Part shown: positions 1 through 8,040 of the stretch, piece after piece | Layout: each line of letters starts with the position of its first letter | How positions within the stretch are numbered: position 1 is the first letter of the stretch | Source: Balneolaceae bacterium | GTDB lineage: Bacteria > Bacteroidota > Rhodothermia > Balneolales > Balneolaceae | Reading direction: 5' to 3' | NCBI GenBank assembly: GCA_009711805.1 | Contig: VEMX01000051.1 | Coordinates: 1 to 39,874 of the forward strand | DNA length: 39,874 nt | The notes under the pieces: generated by a model | The model's database searches: none | Told to the model about the DNA's origin: nothing | Seen by the model: only the letters and a program-made list of their open reading frames with translations | Program-made: the position numbers and the translations under genes

Positions 1-127
1 CGGCGCATTAAAATCGTTGAACGACACCTCAATAATAGACCTATTCGAAAATTTGGGTACCTTTCCCCCATACAGCAAACCCTAAAACACCACGCAGCCT
101 CTGTTGCATTAGTGACTTGAACACAGC
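1..127. repeat. Left copy of 127-bp terminal inverted repeat
   Basis: The first 127 bases are the exact reverse complement of the last 127 bases; identity stops at once on both inner sides (aaagat against tctcaa). On the left the inner edge falls exactly where HsdS homology is lost, and the repeat supplies the last codons and stop of the truncated hsdS. This fits the end of an insertion sequence present in at least two copies. 127 is also a common assembly k-mer length, so the true repeat is probably longer and was cut by the assembler. No transposase is visible and I do not recognise the family. Confidence 0.95.
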
Positions 128-651
128 AAAGATAAAAGTGGAGAGATGATTTTTTCATAGTTTCCATCAGCAGGTATTGGAATATTTCTTGATCTAAGGT
201 CAGTTTTATTGAATTTAGGCTGAGCACTTCCCGCGGTTATGGAATTCAATAAATGTTGTCCAACTGGAGAACTGAAAAAATAATACAGATAATCTTTTAC
301 CTCCTGTAAATCCACTCTGGGCTTCAGTAGCACTGAATTTGGTCCCAATGTCATTGGTTTTCCAAGATCTGGAACTTTAAAAACAGTTCCTGCATTTGCC
401 CCAACGTTTGAAATAACTACATCACCAGGCACTACACTACTTTTACCCAAAAACTCATAAGAAGTCTTATCTACAAAACGAAAATCTCCACCCCATCCAT
501 TATTATAATCTACCAGCCTAATTAAAATCGCATAACCATCATTTTCTATGTAATTAACATTTTCTTTTAAAGATGAGAAACTACCATTAGCTACATAGTC
601 AGTTACGTTAATAAAGTCTTCTACATTAACTTCAACTAATTCAGAGCTCAT
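109..651 (-). pseudogene. hsdS: Type I restriction specificity subunit HsdS, 3'-truncated
   Basis: HsdS chooses the DNA target of a type I restriction-modification complex through two target-recognition domains (TRDs) separated by conserved helices. These 180 residues cover one TRD: residues about 70-95 contain the GDVVISNVGANAGTVF stretch and about 140-160 the SAQPKFNKTDLRSRNIPIP stretch typical of TRD ends. It then enters the first conserved helix (KIISPLLSL) and runs into repeat sequence, adding CSSH and a stop. Full HsdS is about 400 residues, so the spacer helix and second TRD are missing. The ATG at 651 overlaps the end of hsdM by 11 bases, normal for an hsdMS operon. Unless a half-HsdS dimer forms, specificity is probably lost or depends on sequence beyond the repeat. 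Confidence 0.85.
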
Positions 652-2329
652 ACCCCAACCCCGCTAAATTTTCCTTGATCTTGGTTTCCAGGGTTTCGCT
701 TTCTTCAAACTGGATTTTCAGTCGGGCGGTCAGCTTCTCCATCTTTTCCGGGAAGGGAATACCGTCGTCTTCCGTTTCAGGAGCACCAACGTAACGGCCC
801 GGGGTGAGAACGTAATCATTTTTTTGAACCTCCTCCAGCGTCGCGGACTTACAGTAGCCGGGAATGTCTTCATACTCCTCGTCCTGCTGCCAGTCGTGGT
901 AGGTTTGGGCGATCTCCTTAATCTCTTCTTCTTTGAAGTCACGCAGGACACGGTCTTTCATGTACCCTTTTTCGCGAGCATCGATAAATAACACTTTGCC
1001 GGAGCGGTCGCCTTTTCCTTCCCCGTCCGGTGTTTTGGTACCGTTGGTTTTGTTCTTGGTCAAAAACCAGATACAGGCGGGAATTTGGGTGTTGGTAAAG
1101 AGTTGTCCAGGGAGGGCGACCATACACTCCACAAGATCATTTTCCAGCAGATTCTTTCTGATTTCGCCCTCCCCGCTGGTGTTGGAGCTCATCGAACCGT
1201 TAGCCAGTAGCAGGGCAAGACTCCCATTTGGAGACAAATGATACAGCATGTGTTGCAGCCACGCAAAGTTGGCGTTCCCCTGTGGTGGTGTGCCGTATTC
1301 CCAGCGCGGATCATCGGCCAGCTTCTCGTTCCACCAGTCACTAACATTAAATGGCGGATTTGCCATAACGTAATCGGCGCGGAGGTCAGGGTGCTGGTCG
1401 TTGGTAAAACTGTCGGCCGGTTGCTTGCCAAAATCAAAATCAATGCCACGGATGGCCATATTCATCGCCGCCAGACGCCAGGTAGTAGGATTACTTTCCT
1501 GCCCGTACACAGATATCTGACCAATTTTGCCGCCATACTCCTCAATAAACTCTTCGCTCTGTACAAAGAATCCGCCTGAGCCCATCGCTGGGTCATACAC
1601 GCGCCCTTTGAACGGCTGTAGCATCTGCACCATCAGTTTCACAATGCTTTTGGGGGTGTAATACTGTCCGCCTTTTTTTCCCTCAGCAAGCGCAAATTCT
1701 CCCAGGAAGTACTCGTACACGTGTCCCAGAATATCCTTAGAGTTCATTTCCAGCTTTTCGCCATTGTACTCTTTGGCAGTAAAATTAGCATCGGAAAACA
1801 GGTCAATGAGTTCGCCGAGCTTCTCCTGCGGAATCTGTTTCTGGGAGTAGGTCTTATCCAGAATATCCTTCAGATTGGAATTCTCCTTCTCGATGGCACG
1901 GTTGGCATCATCAATGAGCCGAGCCACATTTTTGAATTCGTAGGTTTCGCCTTCCGGTAGCTCAATCTCCGATCCGGCAGCCAGTTTATTGTTTTCTTTC
2001 AGAACTTCCCAGCGAGCCAATGGTGGCACCCAAAACACGTTTTTGGCTACATAGTAATCACGAACTTCAAGCTCCTCCTCAATGAATTCTTTATACTCGT
2101 CATCGGACATATCATCCTGCGGGATATAGTAGTCTTGATCGGGATCACGAAACTGCTCCCGAAGTTCCTGCCTCCGCTCCTCAAACGCATCGGAAACATA
2201 CTTCAAAAAGATGAGCCCTAATACCACATGTTTATATACTGCGGCATCGAGGTTATTGCGGAGTTTATCGGCCGCACTCCAGAGTTTTTTATCGAGGTCT
2301 TTGAGGAATTCCTGTTCGGCTTTATTCAT
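641..2329 (-). CDS. hsdM: Type I restriction-modification N6-adenine methyltransferase HsdM
   Basis: This is the modification subunit, which methylates adenine in the target chosen by HsdS using S-adenosylmethionine. The N-terminal HsdM helical domain (about residues 5-130) begins with the family pattern FLKDLDKKLWSAADKLR. The SAM-binding motif DPAMGSGGF is at residues 246-254 and the catalytic NPPF at 324-327, so the enzyme looks intact at 562 aa. It overlaps hsdS by 11 bases. No hsdR lies in the window, so the nuclease is either beyond the left repeat or absent. Its base composition looks more GC-rich than hsdS and the primase genes beside it, which suggests cargo of separate origin within the mobile element. 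Confidence 0.93.
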   Translation of the reverse strand: MNKAEQEFLKDLDKKLWSAADKLRNNLDAAVYKHVVLGLIFLKYVSDAFEERRQELREQFRDPDQDYYIPQDDMSDDEYKEFIEEELEVRDYYVAKNVFWVPPLARWEVLKENNKLAAGSEIELPEGETYEFKNVARLIDDANRAIEKENSNLKDILDKTYSQKQIPQEKLGELIDLFSDANFTAKEYNGEKLEMNSKDILGHVYEYFLGEFALAEGKKGGQYYTPKSIVKLMVQMLQPFKGRVYDPAMGSGGFFVQSEEFIEEYGGKIGQISVYGQESNPTTWRLAAMNMAIRGIDFDFGKQPADSFTNDQHPDLRADYVMANPPFNVSDWWNEKLADDPRWEYGTPPQGNANFAWLQHMLYHLSPNGSLALLLANGSMSSNTSGEGEIRKNLLENDLVECMVALPGQLFTNTQIPACIWFLTKNKTNGTKTPDGEGKGDRSGKVLFIDAREKGYMKDRVLRDFKEEEIKEIAQTYHDWQQDEEYEDIPGYCKSATLEEVQKNDYVLTPGRYVGAPETEDDGIPFPEKMEKLTARLKIQFEESETLETKIKENLAGLGYEL

Positions 2330-2625
2330 ATGCTACAATCAGTTATCGTTACTTAAACATTAAGTATATAATTTTTGGTGATTAAGATAACAGAATCTCT
2401 GAACTTCGAAAGGTGTGAATCCTAAATTTTATACTGTATGGTCCTTGAGTATAAAAAGTGAGAAGAGTAGTTGTAATGAGAAACGGTTGACTGCAGAGTC
2501 TTATAAACAACCTGATTAAGGTTCAAATCGAAAAATACATCTCTTCAAATTTCGCTTCTAAGACCCTATCTTTTTTGCCAGCAGGGTATGCATTTACAAA
2601 AAACGCTCATTTTTGAATTACTGAG
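2330..2625. other. Intergenic gap between hsdM and the primase module
   Basis: These 296 bases are AT-rich with no convincing reading frame. The hsdM promoter must lie here on the minus strand, but I cannot identify its boxes. I searched by eye for a second copy of the tRNA-Arg 3' end (an att site) and found none, so the far border of the integrative element is not here. Confidence 0.5.
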
Positions 2626-3480
2626 TCAAATCAAATAATCTGCTAAGTCGAAGCCTTCAGCTTTCTCTTTTTCTCCTGCCTTTCTTTCTAATAAATCCGA
2701 AATTGAAATTGTACATATTGTTGCTAATTCATTCATCTTCTCTGCCCAATCTTCGAATGCACCCAAGTCTGGAAATAATGTGACATGCCTGCCTCTGAGA
2801 GACGATGCATAACTTGCCTTTAAGGTTGCCTTCATACCTGTTGCCAGCCAAATAAATTCAGGGAAATGAGCACTTGCGATAACAGCCGTTTTCTCTGCTT
2901 CAACTATGGCTACTGGTTTCGTTTTATCAATTAGTAGGTGCTCCCCGAAGAACCTCCATTCAGGATAATGCTTCTTTTCAATGCCCAACATACTGTGTAC
3001 TGAATGTATTCTCCCTCTTCGACCAGTTTTAACATTATAAACGATAATTTTGCCCCTTCTGATATTTCCTTGTAGGTCAAGCTGATAAAAAATACAGCCT
3101 CCTTTTAACTTGGTAGAGGTACCAAGATGATACTTATTAATCGTTCTTTTGACGCTGGATGCATCTAATTTTGAGGAAAGATACTGCACGAAGTTATTAT
3201 TACGGTAGTTGCCTAAGCTTCTCTTATAAAGTTCATGTGGTATGTATTTGGGTTTTACTATACGCTTAGGAATGCTCACAGTATTTCTGCCTTTAAAGCG
3301 GTGATCATTATAAGGAGAGTAATGGTAAGAGCAGGCAACTTCACGATCACAGCGACCATATATATCTGAGATAAACTCTCCGGTTGATTGATCAATATAC
3401 CGCACAAACCTTTTCTTTTGACAGGAAGGGCAGCTGTACTTGTCTGAGCTGGGGTCTAATTGGTATCGAAAAGTCTTCAT
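2626..3480 (-). CDS. Zinc-ribbon/Toprim-like primase-associated protein (DUF6371-like)
   Basis: A 284-aa protein with an N-terminal zinc-ribbon arrangement (C17, C20, C44, C50; CPSC and GRCDREVAC). A later segment has Toprim character: VAIVEAEKTA at 190-199, with acidic residues E194 and E196, followed by LFPDLG with D238. This layout matches the DUF6371 proteins of Bacteroidota mobile elements, which resemble CHC2/Toprim primases. It sits just downstream of the P4-type primase/helicase on the same strand, so a joint role in element replication is inferred. The 112-bp gap between them holds a strong inverted repeat. The fold assignment is from motif layout only. Confidence 0.7.
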   Translation of the reverse strand: MKTFRYQLDPSSDKYSCPSCQKKRFVRYIDQSTGEFISDIYGRCDREVACSYHYSPYNDHRFKGRNTVSIPKRIVKPKYIPHELYKRSLGNYRNNNFVQYLSSKLDASSVKRTINKYHLGTSTKLKGGCIFYQLDLQGNIRRGKIIVYNVKTGRRGRIHSVHSMLGIEKKHYPEWRFFGEHLLIDKTKPVAIVEAEKTAVIASAHFPEFIWLATGMKATLKASYASSLRGRHVTLFPDLGAFEDWAEKMNELATICTISISDLLERKAGEKEKAEGFDLADYLI

Positions 3481-3496
3481 GAAAGGTTTTTATGGA

Positions 3497-3580
3497 GCAG
3501 CAGGTTTGACAGTATCAACAGGAATATGTCTTTAGAGCTATTAAACAAAGATCATCTGTCGATACTGTCAGTACTGCTGC
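3497..3580. repeat. Imperfect inverted repeat with 25-bp arms between replication genes
   Basis: Arms 3497-3521 and 3556-3580 match at 21 of 25 positions, each containing GACAGTATC or its complement, around a 34-base loop. It fills most of the 112-bp gap between the P4-type primase and the DUF6371-like gene. No T-run follows on the minus strand, so a simple terminator is unlikely. An operator, mRNA hairpin or replication-origin hairpin are the options. Confidence 0.75.
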
Positions 3581-3592
3581 TTGAAACATATT

Positions 3593-5047
3593 TTATTTTT
3601 CTTGAACGAGGTAAAATACTCGACCATATTCCTTTCGTTTCGTAGTAAATCCTGCATTCTTTAAACGAGAGCTAAATTTCTTATTCCCACAAGCTATATA
3701 GCCATCCTGCTCACAATACCTTTTGTATGCTTGATACAATTCTGTGAGCCGTGTATATAAAGTTGTGCTGGGTTTGTAACCTCTCTGATCTATAAAAGAC
3801 AACACTGAATCTGACTCGATTCGGTAGTTCTCGACCTGTTCTTTTACCTCGTCACTTTCAGTAAATCCCTTTTGTTCGAGAAGACGGTATAATCCTTCAA
3901 TTACCCAATTGAACACTCCTGACAATTCATTTTCTATAATCTTCTTAGATAATTCCTTGTCTTGCTCCTCAGGTGGAATGGTTACATTGAATGGGATAAT
4001 TAAGAATCGTCTGAAAAAAGCATTCGTATGCTCTACATCAGCTGGCAGTTCATTACAGTTAAAAATTGGCTTAGCATAGTTTTTCAAGGTAAATGGTTCA
4101 CCGTACGGCAGCCTCGCTTCAACTGGTTCACCGGACACCAGCTGCTTAAATAAGGCCGTATTCATTTCGCCATCTATCTCTGTGGCATAGTTAAGCAACT
4201 TATTGGCAAGCTTAGCTCTGTAATAACCATTTTGATTCGTCAGGCTCTTGAGTGTGTATGTGGATACATTCTCGTCTCCAAGCATCGCATTTACAATTTC
4301 AAAGAACACAGACTTCCCATTTGCACCCGTGCCATAAAGAAGCAGTGTTTTCTCAAGCTTCAAAGTTGATGGTTTTAAAAATATGTACCCTAAAAATTCT
4401 GCTAAAATTTTTTGCAGATCTTTGCTTGGCAGTACTCTGTCCAAATACTTCTCAAACAGAGGGGCTGTAGCAAATGGATCATATTCAAATGGTAACTGAT
4501 ACGTGATGAAATCATCACTATCTGGGGGTCTTAAATTTACTTTATTCTCTACCTCTGGGTTTATCTCAACCGTTCCATTTTGAAGGTTGATCAATACCTC
4601 AGAGCCTTTCTTTTCTGGAGCAGGTAGGTGAGCCATTACCATAAACTGTTTTAAGAGTTCATCTCTAAATCTATGGTACTTCGACTCAAACTTATCAACT
4701 CCCATTTTATATGCGACAGATCCCAGGAAAGTTTGCAGTGTATCCTCCTCAATTTCATCCCAATACGCACCATTGTACAGATAGATGAAATCATGACGCT
4801 TACATAACCCCCAGTCATGTTTTTTCGCAAGCTCAAGTATTTTCTCTACCGTTATCACAAGGAAGTGCTTTTTAGCCAGCTTTTTATCTGTTTTTGCCTC
4901 ATTTTGGTAATCCAAGGGCTCTACCTTATCAAGCATTTTTGATAATACATCCTTGTGTGGTACAACCTTCTTGGTTGGTATCTTTTCTTTTGCTTTTTGA
5001 AATGTACTCTTTACTCCTTTTATGAGTTCATTATATGATATTGGCAT
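3593..5047 (-). CDS. P4/D5-type phage-plasmid primase-helicase
   Basis: A 484-aa SF3-type helicase of the phage P4 alpha/poxvirus D5 family, which unwinds the element's DNA at its origin. The Walker A motif GTGANGKS is at residues 239-246. The preceding domain (about 60-235) contains a D5-N-like region ending in LAEFLGYIFLKP, and the C-terminal part ends in a winged-helix-like region (about 415-480). The ATG at 5047 follows a strong GGGGGAG ribosome-binding site that overlaps the end of the 61-aa gene upstream, so the two are translationally linked. With the integrase and DUF6371-like gene it forms the replication module of a satellite-like integrative element. Confidence 0.87.
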   Translation of the reverse strand: MPISYNELIKGVKSTFQKAKEKIPTKKVVPHKDVLSKMLDKVEPLDYQNEAKTDKKLAKKHFLVITVEKILELAKKHDWGLCKRHDFIYLYNGAYWDEIEEDTLQTFLGSVAYKMGVDKFESKYHRFRDELLKQFMVMAHLPAPEKKGSEVLINLQNGTVEINPEVENKVNLRPPDSDDFITYQLPFEYDPFATAPLFEKYLDRVLPSKDLQKILAEFLGYIFLKPSTLKLEKTLLLYGTGANGKSVFFEIVNAMLGDENVSTYTLKSLTNQNGYYRAKLANKLLNYATEIDGEMNTALFKQLVSGEPVEARLPYGEPFTLKNYAKPIFNCNELPADVEHTNAFFRRFLIIPFNVTIPPEEQDKELSKKIIENELSGVFNWVIEGLYRLLEQKGFTESDEVKEQVENYRIESDSVLSFIDQRGYKPSTTLYTRLTELYQAYKRYCEQDGYIACGNKKFSSRLKNAGFTTKRKEYGRVFYLVQEK

Positions 5048-5051
5048 TTGA

Positions 5052-5237
5052 TTACTCCCCCTTTAAAATTAATTTGGCTTCTTCTACTCGTCTCTCCATT
5101 GTCCGTAAGTCTTCTGCCAACTCATAAGCAGGATGATTTGGAGGAATACAGTCACTTATTGTTTTCACTTCATCATTACCACTTTCATTAATGGTTATCT
5201 CTATTTTCAGGTCTTTGTATCTAATAATTGTATTCAT
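5052..5237 (-). CDS. Small hypothetical protein of the integrative element
   Basis: A 61-aa acidic protein with a beta-rich start (TIIRYKDLKIEITI) and a C-terminal helix (LAEDLRTMERRVEEAKLIL). I do not recognise it. It is likely real: a near-perfect AAGGAGGT ribosome-binding site precedes its ATG, it starts 4 bp after the HTH gene's stop, and its own tail supplies the primase ribosome-binding site. Being packed between HTH and primase genes suggests a replication or control accessory protein, but nothing in the sequence shows the function. Confidence 0.7.
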   Translation of the reverse strand: MNTIIRYKDLKIEITINESGNDEVKTISDCIPPNHPAYELAEDLRTMERRVEEAKLILKGE

Positions 5238-5241
5238 GGCA

Positions 5242-5526
5242 CTACCTCCTTGAAACTGGTTTTAGTAAACGGTCGATGACTTTTCTTTCAAAGTATTTAC
5301 GGCGTCCCTTTCCGCTAATCTTCATACTTGGGATAAACCTTGGATTGCTGGGATGAAGATTGCTCCGGTTTAAGACCGTTCGTTGATCTATTCCAAATTC
5401 TGCTTCTATATCCTGAGCAGTTAGGTATTTGGTAGTGTCACGTTTACGCTGAAGGGCACTCACGACAAAATCGAGCTTGTCTTCCAAGCTTGTTATTCGG
5501 GTTAGTAATTTATTATCTGTAGTCAT
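5242..5526 (-). CDS. HTH/excisionase-like DNA-binding protein
   Basis: A 94-aa protein with a short coiled-coil-like N-terminus (about residues 5-28). A MerR/excisionase-like helix-turn-helix follows (about 34-55; YLTAQDIEAEFGIDQRTVLN), then a basic wing (SGKGRRKYFERKVIDRLL). Such proteins often act as recombination directionality factors or local repressors in integrative elements. It heads the minus-strand run HTH - 61 aa - primase - DUF6371. A 14-bp inverted repeat starts one base upstream of its ATG, the right place for an autoregulatory operator. Excisionase and repressor cannot be told apart from sequence. Confidence 0.7.
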   Translation of the reverse strand: MTTDNKLLTRITSLEDKLDFVVSALQRKRDTTKYLTAQDIEAEFGIDQRTVLNRSNLHPSNPRFIPSMKISGKGRRKYFERKVIDRLLKPVSRR

Positions 5527-5596
5527 TTTATAGTCTATATTTGGTTTCAGTTATTTGATTAACTCTACCAATGATCGTGACTATATGGACTATAAA
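5527..5596. promoter_or_regulatory. Candidate operator: inverted repeat upstream of the HTH gene
   Basis: TTTATAGTCTATAT (5527-5540) and ATATGGACTATAAA (5583-5596) are inverted copies with one mismatch, 42 bases apart. The first lies directly against the HTH gene's start. Paired half-sites in this position suggest binding by the HTH protein. This is inferred from position only. Confidence 0.45.
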
Positions 5597-5614
5597 GGAG
5601 GGTTTAACTCGATA

Positions 5615-5682
5615 AGTGAATTCAGATTTGGCATTTTGGTAAGCTATACAACGTATAAATTGCCAAATCTGAAAATTTCACT
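5615..5682. repeat. Strong hairpin in the HTH / 291-aa gene gap
   Basis: Perfect 13-bp arms, TTCAGATTTGGCA (5621-5633) and its complement (5661-5673), flank a 27-base loop. Pairing extends outward through GTGAA/TTCAC after a 3-base bulge. No T-run follows on either strand. It lies downstream of the 291-aa gene and upstream of the HTH operon, a plausible place for an origin or recombination accessory site. Confidence 0.7.
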
Positions 5683-5722
5683 TTAAATGCTCTTTCTACG
5701 GCTATATAGAGGCTTTCAAAAA

Positions 5723-6598
5723 TTAACTTTTGGCAAGAGAATTTCGTGCTTTTTTAAGTTTTGGCACAAAATGCTCTCTAACAGCCTTCTCGTATTTTCT
5801 CTGATTCAGCAGGTAGATATTATTCCCAATGACTTCATAGTTATTGACAACATGTTTGATTAAATCTGCATCATCCTTCCCTAAGATGCTTTTTTTGGGC
5901 TTACCTGTGGTGCTGTGTATAACATAGTCTTTATAAATATCAGATAAGCTCTCTCTTAACTTTCTAAATTTATATTTATCTCCACTTAATTTTGCCCGTC
6001 TTTCAGCGAATTGCAAAGCCTCCTCCATTAATCCTTTCTGAGCCACATTGATCAACTTCCTCTCAAAGTTAGTTAAAGTACTTTTTGGTATTTTTATAAG
6101 GGAAACAGTGTTTGTCTCTATTTTTTGTTTTTTATCACCCTCATTTCCCCTCTTTCTCCTTTCTCTCCTCTCATTTGATAGCAATTGGTCTCTCAATAAT
6201 TTTAGAACAACTGGGTGAGCGTGAGCATTTTCATTAAGGTCAAAGCAGATGTTTTTACTTTGTCCACGGATTTTATTTGATACAAATCTCAATAAATCAT
6301 CTACTGAGGTCTCAAGATCTTCTTGACAAAGCTCTATGGCCACTTCTTTATAGTCATCAGTAAAAATAGGTCGCTTTACTTCTTCAAAGTTTCGCAAGCA
6401 CGTCTCCATTACACTCCAATAGGTGCCATTATATTCCAAATAATTATAGGCGAATTTCTTTGGCAAATTGATGTATTCATCATGGCTGTGAGCCTTTGCG
6501 TGATTATCTATCCTTTCAGCTATAAGAGTTAGGTAAACGATATTTTCTGATATCGATTCTGGGTTTTTACCAGCTGTGATAAGTTTTTTCTCTGTCAT
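5723..6598 (-). CDS. Hypothetical protein of the integrative element
   Basis: A 291-aa hydrophilic protein, not recognised. Residues 140-165 are strongly basic (NERRERRKRG then KKQK) and the C-terminal half is lysine-rich and helical (EEALQFAERRAKLSGDKYKFRKL). No signal peptide, membrane segment or known catalytic motif is visible. It starts 24 bp after the integrase stop with a GAAGAAGGAT ribosome-binding site, so it is probably co-transcribed with the integrase. A DNA-binding or replication-initiation accessory role would fit the basic character and position but is not shown. Confidence 0.65.
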   Translation of the reverse strand: MTEKKLITAGKNPESISENIVYLTLIAERIDNHAKAHSHDEYINLPKKFAYNYLEYNGTYWSVMETCLRNFEEVKRPIFTDDYKEVAIELCQEDLETSVDDLLRFVSNKIRGQSKNICFDLNENAHAHPVVLKLLRDQLLSNERRERRKRGNEGDKKQKIETNTVSLIKIPKSTLTNFERKLINVAQKGLMEEALQFAERRAKLSGDKYKFRKLRESLSDIYKDYVIHSTTGKPKKSILGKDDADLIKHVVNNYEVIGNNIYLLNQRKYEKAVREHFVPKLKKARNSLAKS

Positions 6599-6621
6599 TT
6601 ATCCTTCTTCTATTCTATTTA

Positions 6622-7785
6622 TTACGTCGTTATTAACCCTAATTCTTCGGCTCTATTTTTTCGATCTTGGACACATAGACTTACATACCTCATAGTCACC
6701 TCAATGCTTTTATGCCCAAGCATTTCTTTTACCAGAGTCACATCAAACCCCTTACGAATCATAAATGTAGCGCATGAATGCCTCAATCCGTGGAAATGAA
6801 TACTTTCTTTAAGTTCTGCCTTCTTAACGTAGCCTTTAAATACCTTAGACACATAATCTCCTGGTAGAGCGAACTGATTTTTTTTAGAAGACTTTGGACT
6901 GGGAAATACTAATCCCTTTTTTGTATTACGACTTTGCTTTCTCCATTTGATGAGAACATCATGAACAATATCAAAAATCACTACAGTCCTCTCACTACCA
7001 TTTTTGGTGTCTGTAACACTAATTTCTCTGTTTTTTAGGTCAACTTGGTGCCATTTTATGTTTGTAATCTCCTTTCTGCGCAAGCCTGTGTAATAAGCCG
7101 TTGTTATCATAGGTATAAACCAATCTTGCCTCAGTGACTTCTGAACGATATGTCGGTTTTCTTTGCACTTCTTATGGTGTTCTTTGAACGCATCAAAAAT
7201 AGCTTGCAATTCCTCTTCACTGAATATCTTGTCAACGAGCTTATCTTTCTTTTTTGGAGGCGTAACACTGTCGCAGGGATTTTCACTAATAATGGATTGT
7301 TCCTTCAGCCATTTAAAAAACACCTTCAAGTGCTTATAATAGTTTCGTTGAGTAGCATTGGAGTACTTCTTTTTAAAGCAAAATGACCTAATGTCCTCCG
7401 GGCTAATTAGGTTTACAGTCATGGAGCGCCCAACATCTTCAATAAATAGCTTAATGACAGACTTATATCCGCTTTGGGTGGCTTCCGTAGTATGAGACTT
7501 GGTTTTTAGAAAGGTCTCTTTGAGTTCATCAAGGTAGTAACTGTCAACTACCATTCCTTTACCCTGACTTTCCTTTAGGTAATCTTCATAGGCTTTGACA
7601 CTCCAATTTTCTTGGAAAGGGTCGATTTCACCTTGATCGTATAGCTTTTGAAACTTAACCTTCTTCTCTTCCGCAATTTTTTTGTAAGTCGTCCCCAGTG
7701 AATAGGTCTTCTTAGTCTGCTTACCATCCTCACTCTTGCTGAAGACAATGTAGTAGTTTTTACCCCTTTTCTTTAGTGAAGCCAT
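6622..7785 (-). CDS. Tyrosine recombinase/integrase
   Basis: A 387-aa integrase that would insert the element at the neighbouring tRNA-Arg. An N-terminal Arm-binding-like segment (1-60) and a SAM-like core-binding domain (about 85-170) precede the catalytic domain (about 185-380). The active-site set is complete: R236 (TGLRRKEI), K261, H332 and R335 (HGLRH), H358 (LGH) and nucleophile Y367 (MRYVSL). Its start is 160 bp from the tRNA 3' end, the usual geometry for tRNA-targeting integrases. The most similar known group is the phage/ICE integrases of Bacteroidota. Confidence 0.93.
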   Translation of the reverse strand: MASLKKRGKNYYIVFSKSEDGKQTKKTYSLGTTYKKIAEEKKVKFQKLYDQGEIDPFQENWSVKAYEDYLKESQGKGMVVDSYYLDELKETFLKTKSHTTEATQSGYKSVIKLFIEDVGRSMTVNLISPEDIRSFCFKKKYSNATQRNYYKHLKVFFKWLKEQSIISENPCDSVTPPKKKDKLVDKIFSEEELQAIFDAFKEHHKKCKENRHIVQKSLRQDWFIPMITTAYYTGLRRKEITNIKWHQVDLKNREISVTDTKNGSERTVVIFDIVHDVLIKWRKQSRNTKKGLVFPSPKSSKKNQFALPGDYVSKVFKGYVKKAELKESIHFHGLRHSCATFMIRKGFDVTLVKEMLGHKSIEVTMRYVSLCVQDRKNRAEELGLITT

Positions 7786-7903
7786 ATTTGTTCATTTTTG
7801 GGTTATTAGCTCATTTGAAATGTACCCTTTTTTTTGAAAAAAACCCTAATATGTGAAAACTTTTCAGCGAATCTAATGTCAGGAAATGGCTAAAAAGCAC
7901 AAA

Positions 7904-7938
7904 AAAACCCGCTTTAAACTACATTAAAGCGGGTTTTT
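7904..7938 (-). terminator. Rho-independent terminator after tRNA-Arg
   Basis: On the minus strand the hairpin ACCCGCTTTAA/TTAAAGCGGGT is followed by a run of seven T. It lies just past the tRNA 3' end and before the integrase, and would end the tRNA transcript. Confidence 0.88.
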
Positions 7939-7945
7939 GTAAGTG

Positions 7946-8019
7946 TACGCCCGGAAGGATTCGAACCCTCAGCCTTCTGATCCGAAGTCAGACGCTCTAT
8001 CCAGTTGAGCTACGGGCGC
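7946..8019 (-). tRNA. tRNA-Arg(UCG)
   Basis: A complete 74-base cloverleaf. Acceptor arms GCGCCCG/CGGGCGT pair with a terminal G-U. The D arm is GCTC/GAGC, the anticodon stem TCTGA/TCAGA encloses loop CTTCGGA (anticodon TCG, decoding CGA), and the T arm is GAGGG-TTCGAAT-CCTTC. Discriminator A is present and CCA is not encoded. Its 3' end faces the integrase, so it is the probable attachment site of the element on the left. Confidence 0.95.
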
Positions 8020-8040
8020 ATATATCAATAAAAATTCTTT

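Noticed and set aside
2330-2625. Second attachment site for the integrative element
   Set aside because: No stretch matches the tRNA-Arg 3' end; the partial match near 2520 is too short.
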